NCBI RefSeq assembly: GCF_900129025.1
Contig: NZ_FQUM01000008.1
Coordinates: 107,932 to 171,931, forward strand
Length of the DNA: 64,000 bases
DNA from: Mariniphaga anaerophila
Lineage (GTDB): Bacteria > Bacteroidota > Bacteroidia > Bacteroidales > Prolixibacteraceae
Direction of reading: 5' to 3'
A program made the position numbers and the translations under genes. Positions 54,285-63,252 of this stretch are shown in pieces (position 1 is the first letter of the stretch; each line of letters starts with the position of its first letter). The notes beneath the pieces are model-generated. The model did no database searches. It was not told where the DNA came from and worked only from the letters and a program-made list of their open reading frames with translations.

Positions 54285-57200
54285 TTAAAATTTGAGATTA
54301 AGACCAATGGTGTAAACTGAAGGTACCGGGTAGAACTGGCGGTCGATACCGTTAGATACTTCTGGGCTAAAACCGTTGTATTTAAACACTGTTAACGGTT
54401 TTTCCGCAGTAAGGAAAATTCTCGCATCGGGCATGTCACCGCCTAAAAGGGTTTTACCTTTCAGATTGTACGCCAGTTGAATATTCTGAATCCGGAAGAA
54501 TGAACCATCTTCTACCAGAAAATCGCTGAAGTTTTGGTTCCAGCCCCTTCTTAATCCTGATGCTGAAGTGTAGGTGTTTGAAGTTCCTTCTCCGTTCCAT
54601 AATCCTTTTGCAAGTTCGGCATCAATGTTTGTGTCATTGGTCCAGATAATTTCGCCTCGTTTACGATTCAGAATTTTGTTTCCGCTTTGTCCCATAATGT
54701 TCATCGAGAACTCGAGGTTTTTATATGAAACTCCGATTAAACCACCGTAAGTAAAATTCGGGAAATAAGAACCGAGGAAAACTTTGTCGTCATCGTCAAT
54801 GGCATCGTTTCCATCCTGGTCAACAAACCTGAAGTCTCCGGGCACAAGATTGTTGGCAACAGCAATCGGGTCGGCATCAATCTCTTCCTGGTTTTGATAA
54901 ACGCCTGCAACCTGATATCCGTAGAAGGAGAGGAGCGGCTGTCCAATTTCAGACCTTTGCCTGAATTCTGCGCTTCCGCTGTTCAGGTATTCTTGTCCGT
55001 ATAAGTCACGCACTTCGTTTTTCAGTGTTGCAATGTTTCCGCCAACGGTGAATTTCAGGTCTCTGGTAATTTCTTGTGTCCAACTGGCTGCCAGTTCAAA
55101 CCCAGAGTTGCGAATTTCGCCCACATTTCTTAAAATGCTTCCCGATTGCAGTTTAAGGCTAACCGGTATTGCTGCATTTTCTGTGTCTCTAATGTAATAA
55201 TCAGCAGTTATATTCAACCGGTGTTTGAATAAGTCGGCATCAAATCCGAAGTTTGTGCCGGTTACGGTTTCCCATCCCAGGTATCCGAATGTGCTTGTTG
55301 TTGTGGTTCCGTTTATCTGCTGGTCGTCAACGGCTACGTATATAGGGTTGGTTGTATTTGCTCCATCCTGACGAGCAATTTTGTCGTTTCCTAATTTACC
55401 CCAGCCACCTCTTATTTTAAGGTAGTCGATGAAATTTATAGTCTGGAAGAAATTTTCTTCGGAAGCAACCCATCCCAGCCCAAAGGCAGGAAATGTTCCC
55501 CACTTTTCCTGGTATTTGGATGTGCCCTCTCTACGCAGGGTGAAATAGGCAATATATCGGTTGTCGAAGTTGTAATTTAATCTGCCGAAATACGAAAGCC
55601 CGTAAAGCCTTTCGCCATTGTCGCTAACTGTTTTAGAAGCGGCTGAATTCGACTGGTTGATATACCATGAATTTTCAGAAAGTGGAATATCTTCTGCGTA
55701 GCCTCTAAGATAATCATACCACTCATCACGGAACGACTGGCCAACCATTGCAGTAATGTTGTGTTTCCCGTAACTGTCGGTAAATGTCAATGTGTTATCA
55801 ATAAACTGATTTACGTCGGTTGTGCGGCTTGACGAAATAGTTGATAACTGCCTGTTTGTTGAATTGGTAATAAAGTATGGTACTCCAACATCCCGTGCTT
55901 TGAGAAACATCATGGAGACGTTGTAATTACTTTTGAATTTCAACGTGTTGGGAATCAGTTCAACTTCAGCGTAGATTCCAGTTAATATTTTGCGAATATC
56001 CTGCCGGTTGTTGTTATAAGCCAGGCTAAGGAAAGGGTTTTGTGCTCCTCTGTAGCCGAGCAGTTGTGCGCTGGAATAGTTACTGGCATTTGATATGCCT
56101 TCAGTAACCAGGCTCTGATAGTTTTCATCGTCGTACACCGGTAAAATAGGTACGGCATGGTATGCATTAAACCAGGCAGCATCGTTGGCAATGTAACGAA
56201 CACCGTTACTTACATTAAAATTGACCCCTGCTTTTAGCCATTCGTTTGCCTGATGATCAATCGAAGAGCGAATGTTTAGTCGTTCGTACGAGTTGTCACT
56301 TTCAAGCAACCCTTCCTGGTTGTAGTAGCTTAATCCCAGGGAGTACGATGTTTTTTCATTCCCACCCAAAATTGATAACGAATGGTTCTGCTGTTGTGCA
56401 TATGTTTTCATGATTTCGGCATACCAATCGGTATTTACATCCGGTACCAGCGGGTTGATGCGGCTTCTGCCGTAACGCTGCATGGCATTTTCAATGAAGG
56501 TCATATCAGCAGCAGAACCTGTTTGTGTAATGTAGTTTACAAATTGCTCAGAATTGGCCATTTGTAATACATTTTGCGGAACCTGTATTCCGTAGTATCC
56601 TTCGTAAGTAATGGTTGACTTGGAGTTTAAAGAACCTTTTTTAGTGGTGATAAGAACAACACCGTTAGCAGCCCTTACTCCATAAATAGCAGATGCCGAA
56701 GCGTCTTTTAAAACCGATAAAGTTTCTATGTCAGAAGGGTTCAGAAAGTCGATGTTACCGAAATACATTCCGTCAACAACATACAACGGAGAAGAGTTGC
56801 TGCTGCCTGGGAATGAGCCAATACCCCTGATGCGAACAGTTGGTTCGCTACCGGGCGAGCCCGAGTTTACAATTTGTACACCGGCAACTTTTCCCTGCAA
56901 TGCCTGCATAGTTTGTCCGGCAGGTGTTTTTACCAGTTCGTCGGCTTTAATGGTTGTTATTGATGAAGTAAGATCCTTCATTTTCATGCCACCGTAACCT
57001 ACAACTATAACTTCTTCCAGTCCAATCACATCTTCTTCCAGTGTGACGTTGACTGTTGCAGTTTGTTTGGCGTCAACTTCGTGAGAGAGAAATCCCACAA
57101 AGCTAAATACTACGGTTGAACCTTTGCGTACTTCTAACGTGTAGTTTCCGTCAATGTCTGAAACCGTGCCGTTAACTGTGCCTTTCTCTAAAACAGACAC

Positions 57201-57317
57201 CCCTGGTAATGTCACTCCCTTCGTGTCAACAACTTTCCCGGAAAGATTTACTTTCTCCTGTGCAAAAAGCACTGTTGCTGAAAACAGGAAGAATAAACTG
57301 ATTATTAGTTTTCGCAT
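54285..57317 (-). CDS. SusC-like TonB-dependent transporter (PUL 2)
   Basis: 1010 residues, outer membrane. Signal peptide (about 1-19), carboxypeptidase-regulatory-like domain (about 24-95, LSGKVVDTKGVTLPGVSVLEK), plug (about 100-220, GLEEVIVVGYGGMKMKDLTS, LYVVDGMYFGNI, ANGVVLITTKKG), and barrel ending YTIGLNLKF. It lacks the STN domain found in the PUL 1 transporter. That fits regulation by the divergent membrane-spanning LuxR-type regulator instead of an ECF/FecR pair. First gene of the - strand operon. Confidence 0.95.
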   Translation of the reverse strand: MRKLIISLFFLFSATVLFAQEKVNLSGKVVDTKGVTLPGVSVLEKGTVNGTVSDIDGNYTLEVRKGSTVVFSFVGFLSHEVDAKQTATVNVTLEEDVIGLEEVIVVGYGGMKMKDLTSSITTIKADELVKTPAGQTMQALQGKVAGVQIVNSGSPGSEPTVRIRGIGSFPGSSNSSPLYVVDGMYFGNIDFLNPSDIETLSVLKDASASAIYGVRAANGVVLITTKKGSLNSKSTITYEGYYGIQVPQNVLQMANSEQFVNYITQTGSAADMTFIENAMQRYGRSRINPLVPDVNTDWYAEIMKTYAQQQNHSLSILGGNEKTSYSLGLSYYNQEGLLESDNSYERLNIRSSIDHQANEWLKAGVNFNVSNGVRYIANDAAWFNAYHAVPILPVYDDENYQSLVTEGISNASNYSSAQLLGYRGAQNPFLSLAYNNNRQDIRKILTGIYAEVELIPNTLKFKSNYNVSMMFLKARDVGVPYFITNSTNRQLSTISSSRTTDVNQFIDNTLTFTDSYGKHNITAMVGQSFRDEWYDYLRGYAEDIPLSENSWYINQSNSAASKTVSDNGERLYGLSYFGRLNYNFDNRYIAYFTLRREGTSKYQEKWGTFPAFGLGWVASEENFFQTINFIDYLKIRGGWGKLGNDKIARQDGANTTNPIYVAVDDQQINGTTTTSTFGYLGWETVTGTNFGFDADLFKHRLNITADYYIRDTENAAIPVSLKLQSGSILRNVGEIRNSGFELAASWTQEITRDLKFTVGGNIATLKNEVRDLYGQEYLNSGSAEFRQRSEIGQPLLSFYGYQVAGVYQNQEEIDADPIAVANNLVPGDFRFVDQDGNDAIDDDDKVFLGSYFPNFTYGGLIGVSYKNLEFSMNIMGQSGNKILNRKRGEIIWTNDTNIDAELAKGLWNGEGTSNTYTSASGLRRGWNQNFSDFLVEDGSFFRIQNIQLAYNLKGKTLLGGDMPDARIFLTAEKPLTVFKYNGFSPEVSNGIDRQFYPVPSVYTIGLNLKF

Positions 57318-57621
57318 AATTATTATGAATTGGTTAATTTTGTGTTGTAAAAATAGATTGGACTTAATAGATTAAGAAAAAATTATACACACTTCTGACT
57401 CTCATGTCGCCGTGAGCCGTAAAGTCTACCTCATAATTACTACACCAATTTTTGCGATGATAAAATATCTGATTGATTATATGGATTTTATGTTGATGTT
57501 TTAATGTGTGAAAAATGAAAAATGGCAACTCGATTTCAAGGAATAAAACAACGGAAAGGAGAGATAAGTTTGGGATTTTTCCTATTTTTCGGGTGATTTT
57601 TTGGAACGATCAGATACAGCA
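57318..57621. other. Divergent control region of PUL 2
   Basis: 304 bp between susC (-) and the regulator gene (+), with no gene. Likely -7-type boxes with one mismatch are TATTTTTA on the - strand (57347-57354) and TATTTTTC on the + strand (57583-57590). No clear inverted repeat operator is visible. The regulator presumably binds in this stretch. Confidence 0.4.
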
Positions 57622-60444
57622 ATGAATAAACGAATTACTTTTTTGTTACTTTTTTTTAATGCAATGTTAATTTTTTGTGCAGGCGCCAGCGAACACGAAA
57701 AAGGAGTTATTGCATTTGATCAGCTTACTTTTAAGGGATCTCGGCAAAACTGGAGCGTAAGTGCTGCCGAAAACGGGTTCGTTTTTTTTGCCAACCATAC
57801 CGGCCTGTTAATGTTCGACGGAACAAGCTGGAAACTGAACCGGCTTCCTGTGGAAACCATTTTAAGGGCAGTTAATGCTGCTTCAGATTCGTTGATTTAT
57901 ACTGGCGGATATATGGAGCTCGGTTACTGGAAAAAGAATAGTACCGGCGAGCTGGATTATTTTTCGTTAACTCCGAAGGCAAGTAAGTATTTTTCGAAAA
58001 ATATTGAATTCTGGAACATCGCGCGAACCGACGATAATGTTTACTTTCAGTCGTTTTCTCAAATTTTGGCCTATCAGGGCGATTCCGTTTTTCAGGTCGA
58101 CCTGCACGGGCAAATATCGGTTATGAATAATGTTCATAATAAAGTTCTTGTTGCGGTAAGCGGCAGAGGTATTTTTGAAATTTCGGGGCTGAATGCTGTT
58201 CCGGTTATTCAGGATAAACTGCTTGAAAATGAATACGTCAGGTTTATTATTCCGTTTTATGAAGATCAAATTCTGATTGGTACCATCTCGCACGGGATTT
58301 TGTTGTGGGATGGGAAAAGACTAACCCCGTGGAATAAGGCGTGGAACGATTACTTTGTGGAGAACGAGTTGAACCGGGGGTACCTTACCAGTGATAATCA
58401 TGTGATTGTGGGTACTTTGGTTGACGGAATTGTGGTGTTCGACACGGATGGAAATATGATTTCCAAAATAAATACTTCCAGCGGACTGCCTAATAATACG
58501 GTGCTGGGAATTGAACCCGACAGGCTGAATAATATCTGGCTGGCGTTGGATGACGGGATTGGATTTGTTTCGGGAAACCAGGACAGAAGTTTTGAAATAG
58601 AGAAACTTCCGGGATTAGGCGCTATTTACAGTACGGCAATTTATAAGAATAAGCTGTACCTGGGAACCAACCAGGGGCTTTTTGTAAAATCTGAAAAGCC
58701 CGGAGAGCATGAATTGAATATGGTTCCGAAATTGAGTGAACAGATATGGGATTTGAAAGTTTTTGACGACCAGTTGCTTATTGGTCATAACCTGGGGACA
58801 TTCTCTCTAAAAGACGGTTCTGTCAGGCAAATATCTACCGAATCCGGCGGCTTCAATTTTATTGAGGATCCGGCAAACCCAAATTTGATTCTCCAATCAA
58901 CTTATAATAGTTTAATCGTTTTTGAGAAAACTACAAATGGAATTGTTTTCAGAAATCGAATTGGTGGCTTCATCGATTTGATACGCTATATTGAATTTGA
59001 TCATCGTGGAAATTTGTGGGCAAGCCACATGCACCGTGGAATTTATAAAATTGCAGTTGACAGTAAGAGAGATAGCGTGCGCGAGGCAATTTATTACGGG
59101 AAAGAGATTTTCGGAAAAGACTATTTCGTTCATGTTTTTAAGGTAGAGAACAGAATTGTTTTTACTACGGGTGAGAAATTTTTTACGTATGACGACCTGA
59201 ATGACAGTATTATTCCTTACAATACATTAAATGAGGGCGTTGGGAAATATTCCAAATCACACAGAATTGTTAGCGCTCCAAATCATCACTACTGGTTTAT
59301 CGGCAAAGAGTACATCGGCCTGTTTTCTATTTTAAACGATAATATCGAATTGATAAAAGAGTATCCGATGTCTTTGTTTCACGATCCGGTGCCTATTGAA
59401 AATTACGAAAACATTTTGCCGCTCAGTAGCAACAATGCTATCCTGTCGTTACAAAACGGCATTGCATATCTTGATGCCACGCAAAAAGGAGCTTCTCCTG
59501 ATTTAATTCAGAGGCAAACGCCCGGGTTACGCAGGATTGAGGTTCGCAATAAAAAAGGGAAAGTAAAGTTGTTGCCTCTGGGTGCGTCAGAAGGAACCAA
59601 GTTAAGCCATAATTTCAATAATATTTCTTTTAATTTTTCTTTCCCGCTGATTAATGAGCTTCCGGTTTATTATCAATATGTTTTGGAAGGAATTGACGAT
59701 GAGTGGTCTGAAGAAACGAGTCGGCCGGTGTTTTCTTTCGTGCGATTGCCCAAAGGCGACTATGTGTTGAAGGTGAAAGCTGTTGATTCGTGGGGAAATG
59801 AGAGTCAGATTTACAAATTTTCTTTTGAAGTTTTGCCCCCTTTTTATGCATCGTTTGGAGCAAAATTGTTTTATTTTTTGGTGCTCATTTCTTCGTTGCT
59901 GATATTCAGAAACTGGGGTGTTAGGCAGACCCGGCGAAAAATACAACTGCAGCAGGAGAAAAAGGAGAAAGAGCTGATTCGGCTTAGAAACGAAAAACTA
60001 CAGGCAGAGATACGTTTTAAAAGTAAAGAACTGGCCAGTTCAACCATGTCGATTATCAAAAAAAATGAGTTTTTGTTAGACCTGAAAACAATCATTCAGA
60101 AGCAAAAGGCGGAGCTGGGATCCCGGTATCCCGATAAATACTATAATTATCTGTCGAAGAAAATTGACGATAACATTTCGAGCCACGATGACTGGAAAAT
60201 ATTCGAGACTAATTTTGAAAGGGCACACGAACAGTTTTTTGAAAAGCTGAAAAATAAATACCCGCTTCTTACGCCCAGTGACATGCAACTTTGTGCTTTT
60301 CTGAGAATGAATTTGTCATCGAAAGAGATTGCTCCCATGTTGGGCATTTCTGTGCGCGGAGTGGAAAATCATCGTTACCGGTTACGAAAGAAATTGGAGC
60401 TTGATGTCAATGACAGTTTAACGGATGCCATCATCGGACTTTAA
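57622..60444 (+). CDS. Membrane-spanning propeller/Y_Y_Y/LuxR transcription regulator of PUL 2
   Basis: About 940 residues. A signal peptide (FCAGAS) leads to a long periplasmic sensor of propeller-type repeats (units such as WNIARTDDNVYFQSF, RLNNIWLALDDGIGF and GNLWASHMHRGIYKI). A Y_Y_Y domain follows (about 680-765, YQYVLEGIDDEWSEE, LPKGDYVLKVKAVDSWGN), then one membrane span (about 770-790), a coiled coil and a C-terminal LuxR-type HTH (LTPSDMQLCAFLRMNLSSKEIA, then GVENHRYRLRKKL). No kinase or receiver domain is present, so it would bind DNA directly when the sensor meets its ligand. I used the ATG at 57622; the open frame reaches a TTG at 57601. Confidence 0.88.
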   Translation: MNKRITFLLLFFNAMLIFCAGASEHEKGVIAFDQLTFKGSRQNWSVSAAENGFVFFANHTGLLMFDGTSWKLNRLPVETILRAVNAASDSLIYTGGYMELGYWKKNSTGELDYFSLTPKASKYFSKNIEFWNIARTDDNVYFQSFSQILAYQGDSVFQVDLHGQISVMNNVHNKVLVAVSGRGIFEISGLNAVPVIQDKLLENEYVRFIIPFYEDQILIGTISHGILLWDGKRLTPWNKAWNDYFVENELNRGYLTSDNHVIVGTLVDGIVVFDTDGNMISKINTSSGLPNNTVLGIEPDRLNNIWLALDDGIGFVSGNQDRSFEIEKLPGLGAIYSTAIYKNKLYLGTNQGLFVKSEKPGEHELNMVPKLSEQIWDLKVFDDQLLIGHNLGTFSLKDGSVRQISTESGGFNFIEDPANPNLILQSTYNSLIVFEKTTNGIVFRNRIGGFIDLIRYIEFDHRGNLWASHMHRGIYKIAVDSKRDSVREAIYYGKEIFGKDYFVHVFKVENRIVFTTGEKFFTYDDLNDSIIPYNTLNEGVGKYSKSHRIVSAPNHHYWFIGKEYIGLFSILNDNIELIKEYPMSLFHDPVPIENYENILPLSSNNAILSLQNGIAYLDATQKGASPDLIQRQTPGLRRIEVRNKKGKVKLLPLGASEGTKLSHNFNNISFNFSFPLINELPVYYQYVLEGIDDEWSEETSRPVFSFVRLPKGDYVLKVKAVDSWGNESQIYKFSFEVLPPFYASFGAKLFYFLVLISSLLIFRNWGVRQTRRKIQLQQEKKEKELIRLRNEKLQAEIRFKSKELASSTMSIIKKNEFLLDLKTIIQKQKAELGSRYPDKYYNYLSKKIDDNISSHDDWKIFETNFERAHEQFFEKLKNKYPLLTPSDMQLCAFLRMNLSSKEIAPMLGISVRGVENHRYRLRKKLELDVNDSLTDAIIGL

Positions 60445-60774
60445 AAATGCTTCTATTTTTGCTCTTTGTGAAGTGTTTTTCAGCTTTCAGAAGAAATGCG
60501 CATTTTGGTCTGGAATGGCAAATAGGGGAGATGGACGGTTTTTATAGGCGGTTAGTGCTCTAATTATCTGCTGGCTCGTTGGTTATTATTTACAATATAC
60601 TTACTTTTACAGGGAACATACAAAAACCGTTTCCTATGATTCGTAAAATCTCTGAAAGCACATTAAAAAAGTCAATCAATTGTTCATTTTTTGGTTATGA
60701 ATATAAAGTACAAAAGGTTGACAATACCACCGCAAATATAAAATATAGTATACCTTTTTTATACATACAAACTA
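60445..60774. other. Boundary region between PUL 2 and the cassette-like array
   Basis: 330 bp, AT-rich towards the right. It contains only a doubtful 66-codon frame. TAGGCGGTT and CTCTAATTA words near 60548-60565 recur inside the attC-like site at 62.9 kb, so a decayed site may lie here. No clear palindrome precedes the first cassette boundary. Confidence 0.35.
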
Positions 60775-60789
60775 GTTAGCGCAAATATT
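60775..60789 (+). repeat. Left cassette boundary core (GTTAGCG)
   Basis: GTTAGCGCAAATATT matches the reverse complement of 62803-62817 (AATACTTGCGCTAAC) at 14 of 15 positions. In an integron cassette the start core (R') is complementary to the left end (R'') of the cassette's own attC. That is what is seen for the pair at 60775 and 62811. Confidence 0.65.
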
Positions 60790-60790
60790 G

Positions 60791-61180
60791 ATGAAAAAAC
60801 ACAAGGAAATGGATAAACAGCAAATGGAACAAATAATAACATTTTTAAAAGCACGCAGAACTGCAAACAGGAAGGATATTGGTAAACAAATAGGAGAAGG
60901 ACAATATAGCGACAAGCTAAAATCGCATCTAAATTATCTTGAAAAAGGCAACTATATCAGCAAACGAAGTGAAGATGTTTATGAAATAACACCTCGCGGA
61001 GACAGATTTGTGTCGTTTGACGAAGAAAATGAAATTAAAAATTTACAAATTGAAAATATAAGGCTACAAAACAAATTATTAAAAAACAAATTGATTTACG
61101 CCATAATAGGTGGTATAATCGGTTTTGTTCTTGCTAACTGGAAAGATATTTTAATAATGCTTCAAGTAATAAATAAGTAA
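60791..61180 (+). CDS. Putative winged-helix protein with C-terminal membrane anchor
   Basis: About 129 residues (a Met six codons in is also possible). The N-terminal part (about 5-70) looks like a winged helix: MEQIITFLKARRTANRKDIG, then SDKLKSHLNYLEKGNYISKR and YEITPRGDRFV. A short coiled coil (EIKNLQIENIRLQNKLLKNK) leads to one membrane span (LIYAIIGGIIGFVLANW). It starts 16 bp after the cassette core GTTAGCG. A tail-anchored regulator is plausible; the family is not known to me. Confidence 0.65.
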   Translation: MKKHKEMDKQQMEQIITFLKARRTANRKDIGKQIGEGQYSDKLKSHLNYLEKGNYISKRSEDVYEITPRGDRFVSFDEENEIKNLQIENIRLQNKLLKNKLIYAIIGGIIGFVLANWKDILIMLQVINK

Positions 61181-61293
61181 CACAACCATAAGTCATCCAT
61201 TTAATCGCAAACAAAACATTGTATAAACGTGTCTTTATTTTTTTCATACCACAAAATTACAACACAAAAAAAAACCTATAAAAAAGCAGTAAA

Positions 61294-61767
61294 ATGAAAC
61301 TCAACGACATCTTTTTAAATATGTACTTCAACTTGAACAAACCGAAAGTACATGCAGGATTTTTATTAAGACTTATTGCCTTTATGATAGATTTTGTAAT
61401 AATATCAATTTTAAACGTTGTTATAATTACAATTTTCAATGTCGAATATGCAGTCGAATCAGAGGTGTGGTATCCTATTTATTTCTTCTCACACCCATAT
61501 TATATAATTATAAATTGGTTATACTTCGCAATTTTAGAAAGCAATCCATACTATCAAGCCACAATTGGAAAAAGTATTTTAAAATTAAAGGTCGTAGATA
61601 TAAACGGCAATAAAATTTCCTTTGGAAAGGCATCTGGACGTTTCTTTGCAAAAATCATTTCAGGTTTAATACTTGGTATTGGTTTCATTATGATTGCTTT
61701 TACCAAAAACAAGCAGGGATTACATGACTTATCAGCAGGAACATTTGTAAAAACAAAATATTCATAA
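61294..61767 (+). CDS. RDD family membrane protein
   Basis: 157 residues with three membrane spans (about 25-48, 62-82, 120-140). RDD features are visible: GFLLRLIAFMIDFVII at span 1 (the Arg-Asp pattern), QATIGKSILKLKVVD after span 2, and TKNKQGLHDLSAGT at the C-terminus. RDD proteins are small inner-membrane proteins; a few act in ion or compatible-solute exchange, most are unknown. Common as cargo in variable regions. Confidence 0.82.
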   Translation: MKLNDIFLNMYFNLNKPKVHAGFLLRLIAFMIDFVIISILNVVIITIFNVEYAVESEVWYPIYFFSHPYYIIINWLYFAILESNPYYQATIGKSILKLKVVDINGNKISFGKASGRFFAKIISGLILGIGFIMIAFTKNKQGLHDLSAGTFVKTKYS

Positions 61768-61788
61768 AAAACCAATAAACTATTTGTC

Positions 61789-62229
61789 ATGGAAGAATTA
61801 CAATTAATACTAATCGTTCTGTTTACTATCGTATATTTAATCGTAACTGTAATACAACAAAATCAAATAAAAGCACTTAAATCTCATAACGAAATGCTCA
61901 GTGGACTGCTGCCGATATTCGATTTAAAAAAATTTAAAGAAGCCGCTTCAATCGAAAAGAAAATTGCAGAAATGCAAATAAAGAAAATGATGTTAAAATT
62001 CGAGGTTGACGAAGAATTTATAAATGACATTTTAAAGCCACATATTAAAAAATTTGAAGATACAGTAGAAAAACAAGTAAATGAAGAATTTGCTGAATTA
62101 ATGCTGTTTGCAACAACTGTAATATCAGGAACAAAAAAAGAATTAAGAAAAGAAATAGTTAATCGCTATCTCCCCAAGACAGCAAGCTATTTTGACGCTC
62201 TTTTGGAAGCTGATAAAAAAGATTCTTAA
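61789..62229 (+). CDS. Small membrane protein of unknown function
   Basis: 146 residues. One N-terminal span (about 5-22, LILIVLFTIVYLIVTVI), then a long charged helical region (about 30-130, with FKEAASIEKKIAEMQIKKMML and FINDILKPHIKKFEDTVEK). No family recognised. It starts 21 bp after the RDD gene and may share its transcript. Confidence 0.65.
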   Translation: MEELQLILIVLFTIVYLIVTVIQQNQIKALKSHNEMLSGLLPIFDLKKFKEAASIEKKIAEMQIKKMMLKFEVDEEFINDILKPHIKKFEDTVEKQVNEEFAELMLFATTVISGTKKELRKEIVNRYLPKTASYFDALLEADKKDS

Positions 62230-62378
62230 TGCGATTGTATTCCTGTTTGGTAAACCAGCCTGCTTTTAAAAAATGAGAAAATCTTTTATCAAAATCACAT
62301 TCAATAGTTTTTTTAAACCAAGACAACATTAACTTTTAAATTTTATAAATTATTAATTCACTCTAAAAACAAAAAATC

Positions 62379-62576
62379 ATGGCACTTCAATCTATTTGTC
62401 CAAAATGCGATTCTTCATCATTTGAAATCGCAGAAACACCTGTCAAAAACTCAAATTACAGACTAATGTTTGTTCGTTGCTCAAATTGCGGATGTGTGGT
62501 AGGAGTAAAAGACTTTTTCAATACTCCAACCTTAATACACCAACTGGCAAAAAAACTACATATCAACCTTGTCTGA
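62379..62576 (+). CDS. Small zinc-ribbon protein
   Basis: 65 residues with two Cys pairs, ICPKCDSSS and VRCSNCGCV, spaced as in a rubredoxin-type zinc ribbon, and a helical tail. Probably a stand-alone Zn-binding protein; partner unknown. Its 3' end overlaps the convergent small ORF by about 20 bp. Confidence 0.7.
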   Translation: MALQSICPKCDSSSFEIAETPVKNSNYRLMFVRCSNCGCVVGVKDFFNTPTLIHQLAKKLHINLV

Positions 62577-62762
62577 TAAAAAATTTGCACTGATTTTGAT
62601 AATGGGGTGTCTAACTGCACGAGCATCATTGACATCAACAATAGTTGTGTTTACTGAAATCTCGTACCCGCATTTGCGTAGTTCATATAAAACATCGTTT
62701 AATCCATCAACGCTGTCAGAAAGACTACTTAACAACTGTTTGTGTTCACATGAGCAAGTCAT
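62556..62762 (-). CDS. Possible small cytosolic protein
   Basis: 68 residues from the Met at 62762 (TCSCEHKQLLSSLSDSVDGL). The sequence reads like a real helix-then-strand protein (LNDVLYELRKCGYEISVNTT, then HPIIKISANF), with a CxC near its start. It is antisense to the cassette direction and lies next to the attC-like site. The frame extends upstream to 62819, but that extra part would run into the attC-like palindrome. Moderate confidence only. Confidence 0.45.
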   Translation of the reverse strand: MTCSCEHKQLLSSLSDSVDGLNDVLYELRKCGYEISVNTTIVDVNDARAVRHPIIKISANFLSDKVDM

Positions 62763-62810
62763 ACTGTTAAAACTTAAAACAAGCAAATTGACTAAAAGAC
62801 AAAATACTTG

Positions 62811-62935
62811 CGCTAACACTGTGCAAATGCCACTCGCCTCTTAGCTTTTACGGCAGTTCCATCTCGTTAGCTGGTTATGTGCCTCTAATTAATTTAGGCG
62901 GTTGGCGAGAGGCACTTGCACCAATCCGTTGTGCG
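62811..62935 (+). repeat. attC-like recombination site A
   Basis: An imperfect palindrome of about 125 nt. The left arm CGCTAACACT + GTGCAAATGCCACTCGCC (62821-62838) pairs with the right arm GGCGAGAGGCACTTGCAC (62904-62921) at 16 of 18 positions, followed outward by CCGTTGTGCG. Outer ends are CGC-x-AAC and GTT-x-GCG as in R''/R' cores. An inner hairpin (GTGCCTCT / AGAGGCAC) lies in the spacer. The cores do not match the strict GTTRRRY consensus. Confidence 0.65.
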
Positions 62936-62976
62936 TCATTTAACATCGTGCATCTAAACCAAGTTGAGCATAAGAT

Positions 62977-63234
62977 ATGAAGAGTCAATTTTATTATTGG
63001 GAAAAGGATTTAAGAAAACTGATAAATTGTTGGGATTTCATACCAGGGGCACCATCTGACGAGTTCGATGCTTTGAATCATAAAATTCTAATTCATTTGA
63101 CAAAGGGTTCAGATAATGAGAAGTTATTTAACGTGTTAAAAAGTGAATTAATAAGTTATTACGGTTTAGACCCTATTGATAAGGATATTCTTAAATTGAC
63201 AGAGGAAATCGTAAATTGGTGGGATAAACAATAA
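62977..63234 (+). CDS. Small protein of unknown function (cassette 2)
   Basis: 85 residues, acidic, mostly helical, with Trp-rich ends (YYWEKDLRKLINCWDF and EEIVNWWDKQ). The middle GSDNEKLFNVLKSELISYYGL suggests a compact helical fold of the kind seen in immunity-like or DUF1871-like small proteins, but I cannot assign it. It starts 42 bp after the cassette core and is 18 bp from the next gene. Confidence 0.65.
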   Translation: MKSQFYYWEKDLRKLINCWDFIPGAPSDEFDALNHKILIHLTKGSDNEKLFNVLKSELISYYGLDPIDKDILKLTEEIVNWWDKQ

Positions 63235-63252
63235 CTTGATTTTTAAGAAAAT

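Larger units (their letters stand above)
60776..62928 (+). mobile_element. Integron-cassette-like unit 1 (five small genes)
   Basis: Bounded by core GTT at 60775 and GTT at 62928, with an attC-like palindrome at its right end. At 2.15 kb and several genes it is larger than a normal one-gene cassette, so inner sites may have been lost. Its genes are AT-rich compared with the PUL genes. Confidence 0.55.

Noticed and set aside
60579..60779. 66-codon + strand frame left of the cassette array
   Set aside because: Composition is not protein-like, it runs across the cassette core at 60775, and no signal, motif or promoter supports it.
60776..62817. Simple transposon or MITE with 15-bp terminal inverted repeats
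   Set aside because: No transposase, no target duplication seen, and the next unit to the right shares the middle boundary with its own different matching pair, which fits cassettes better.
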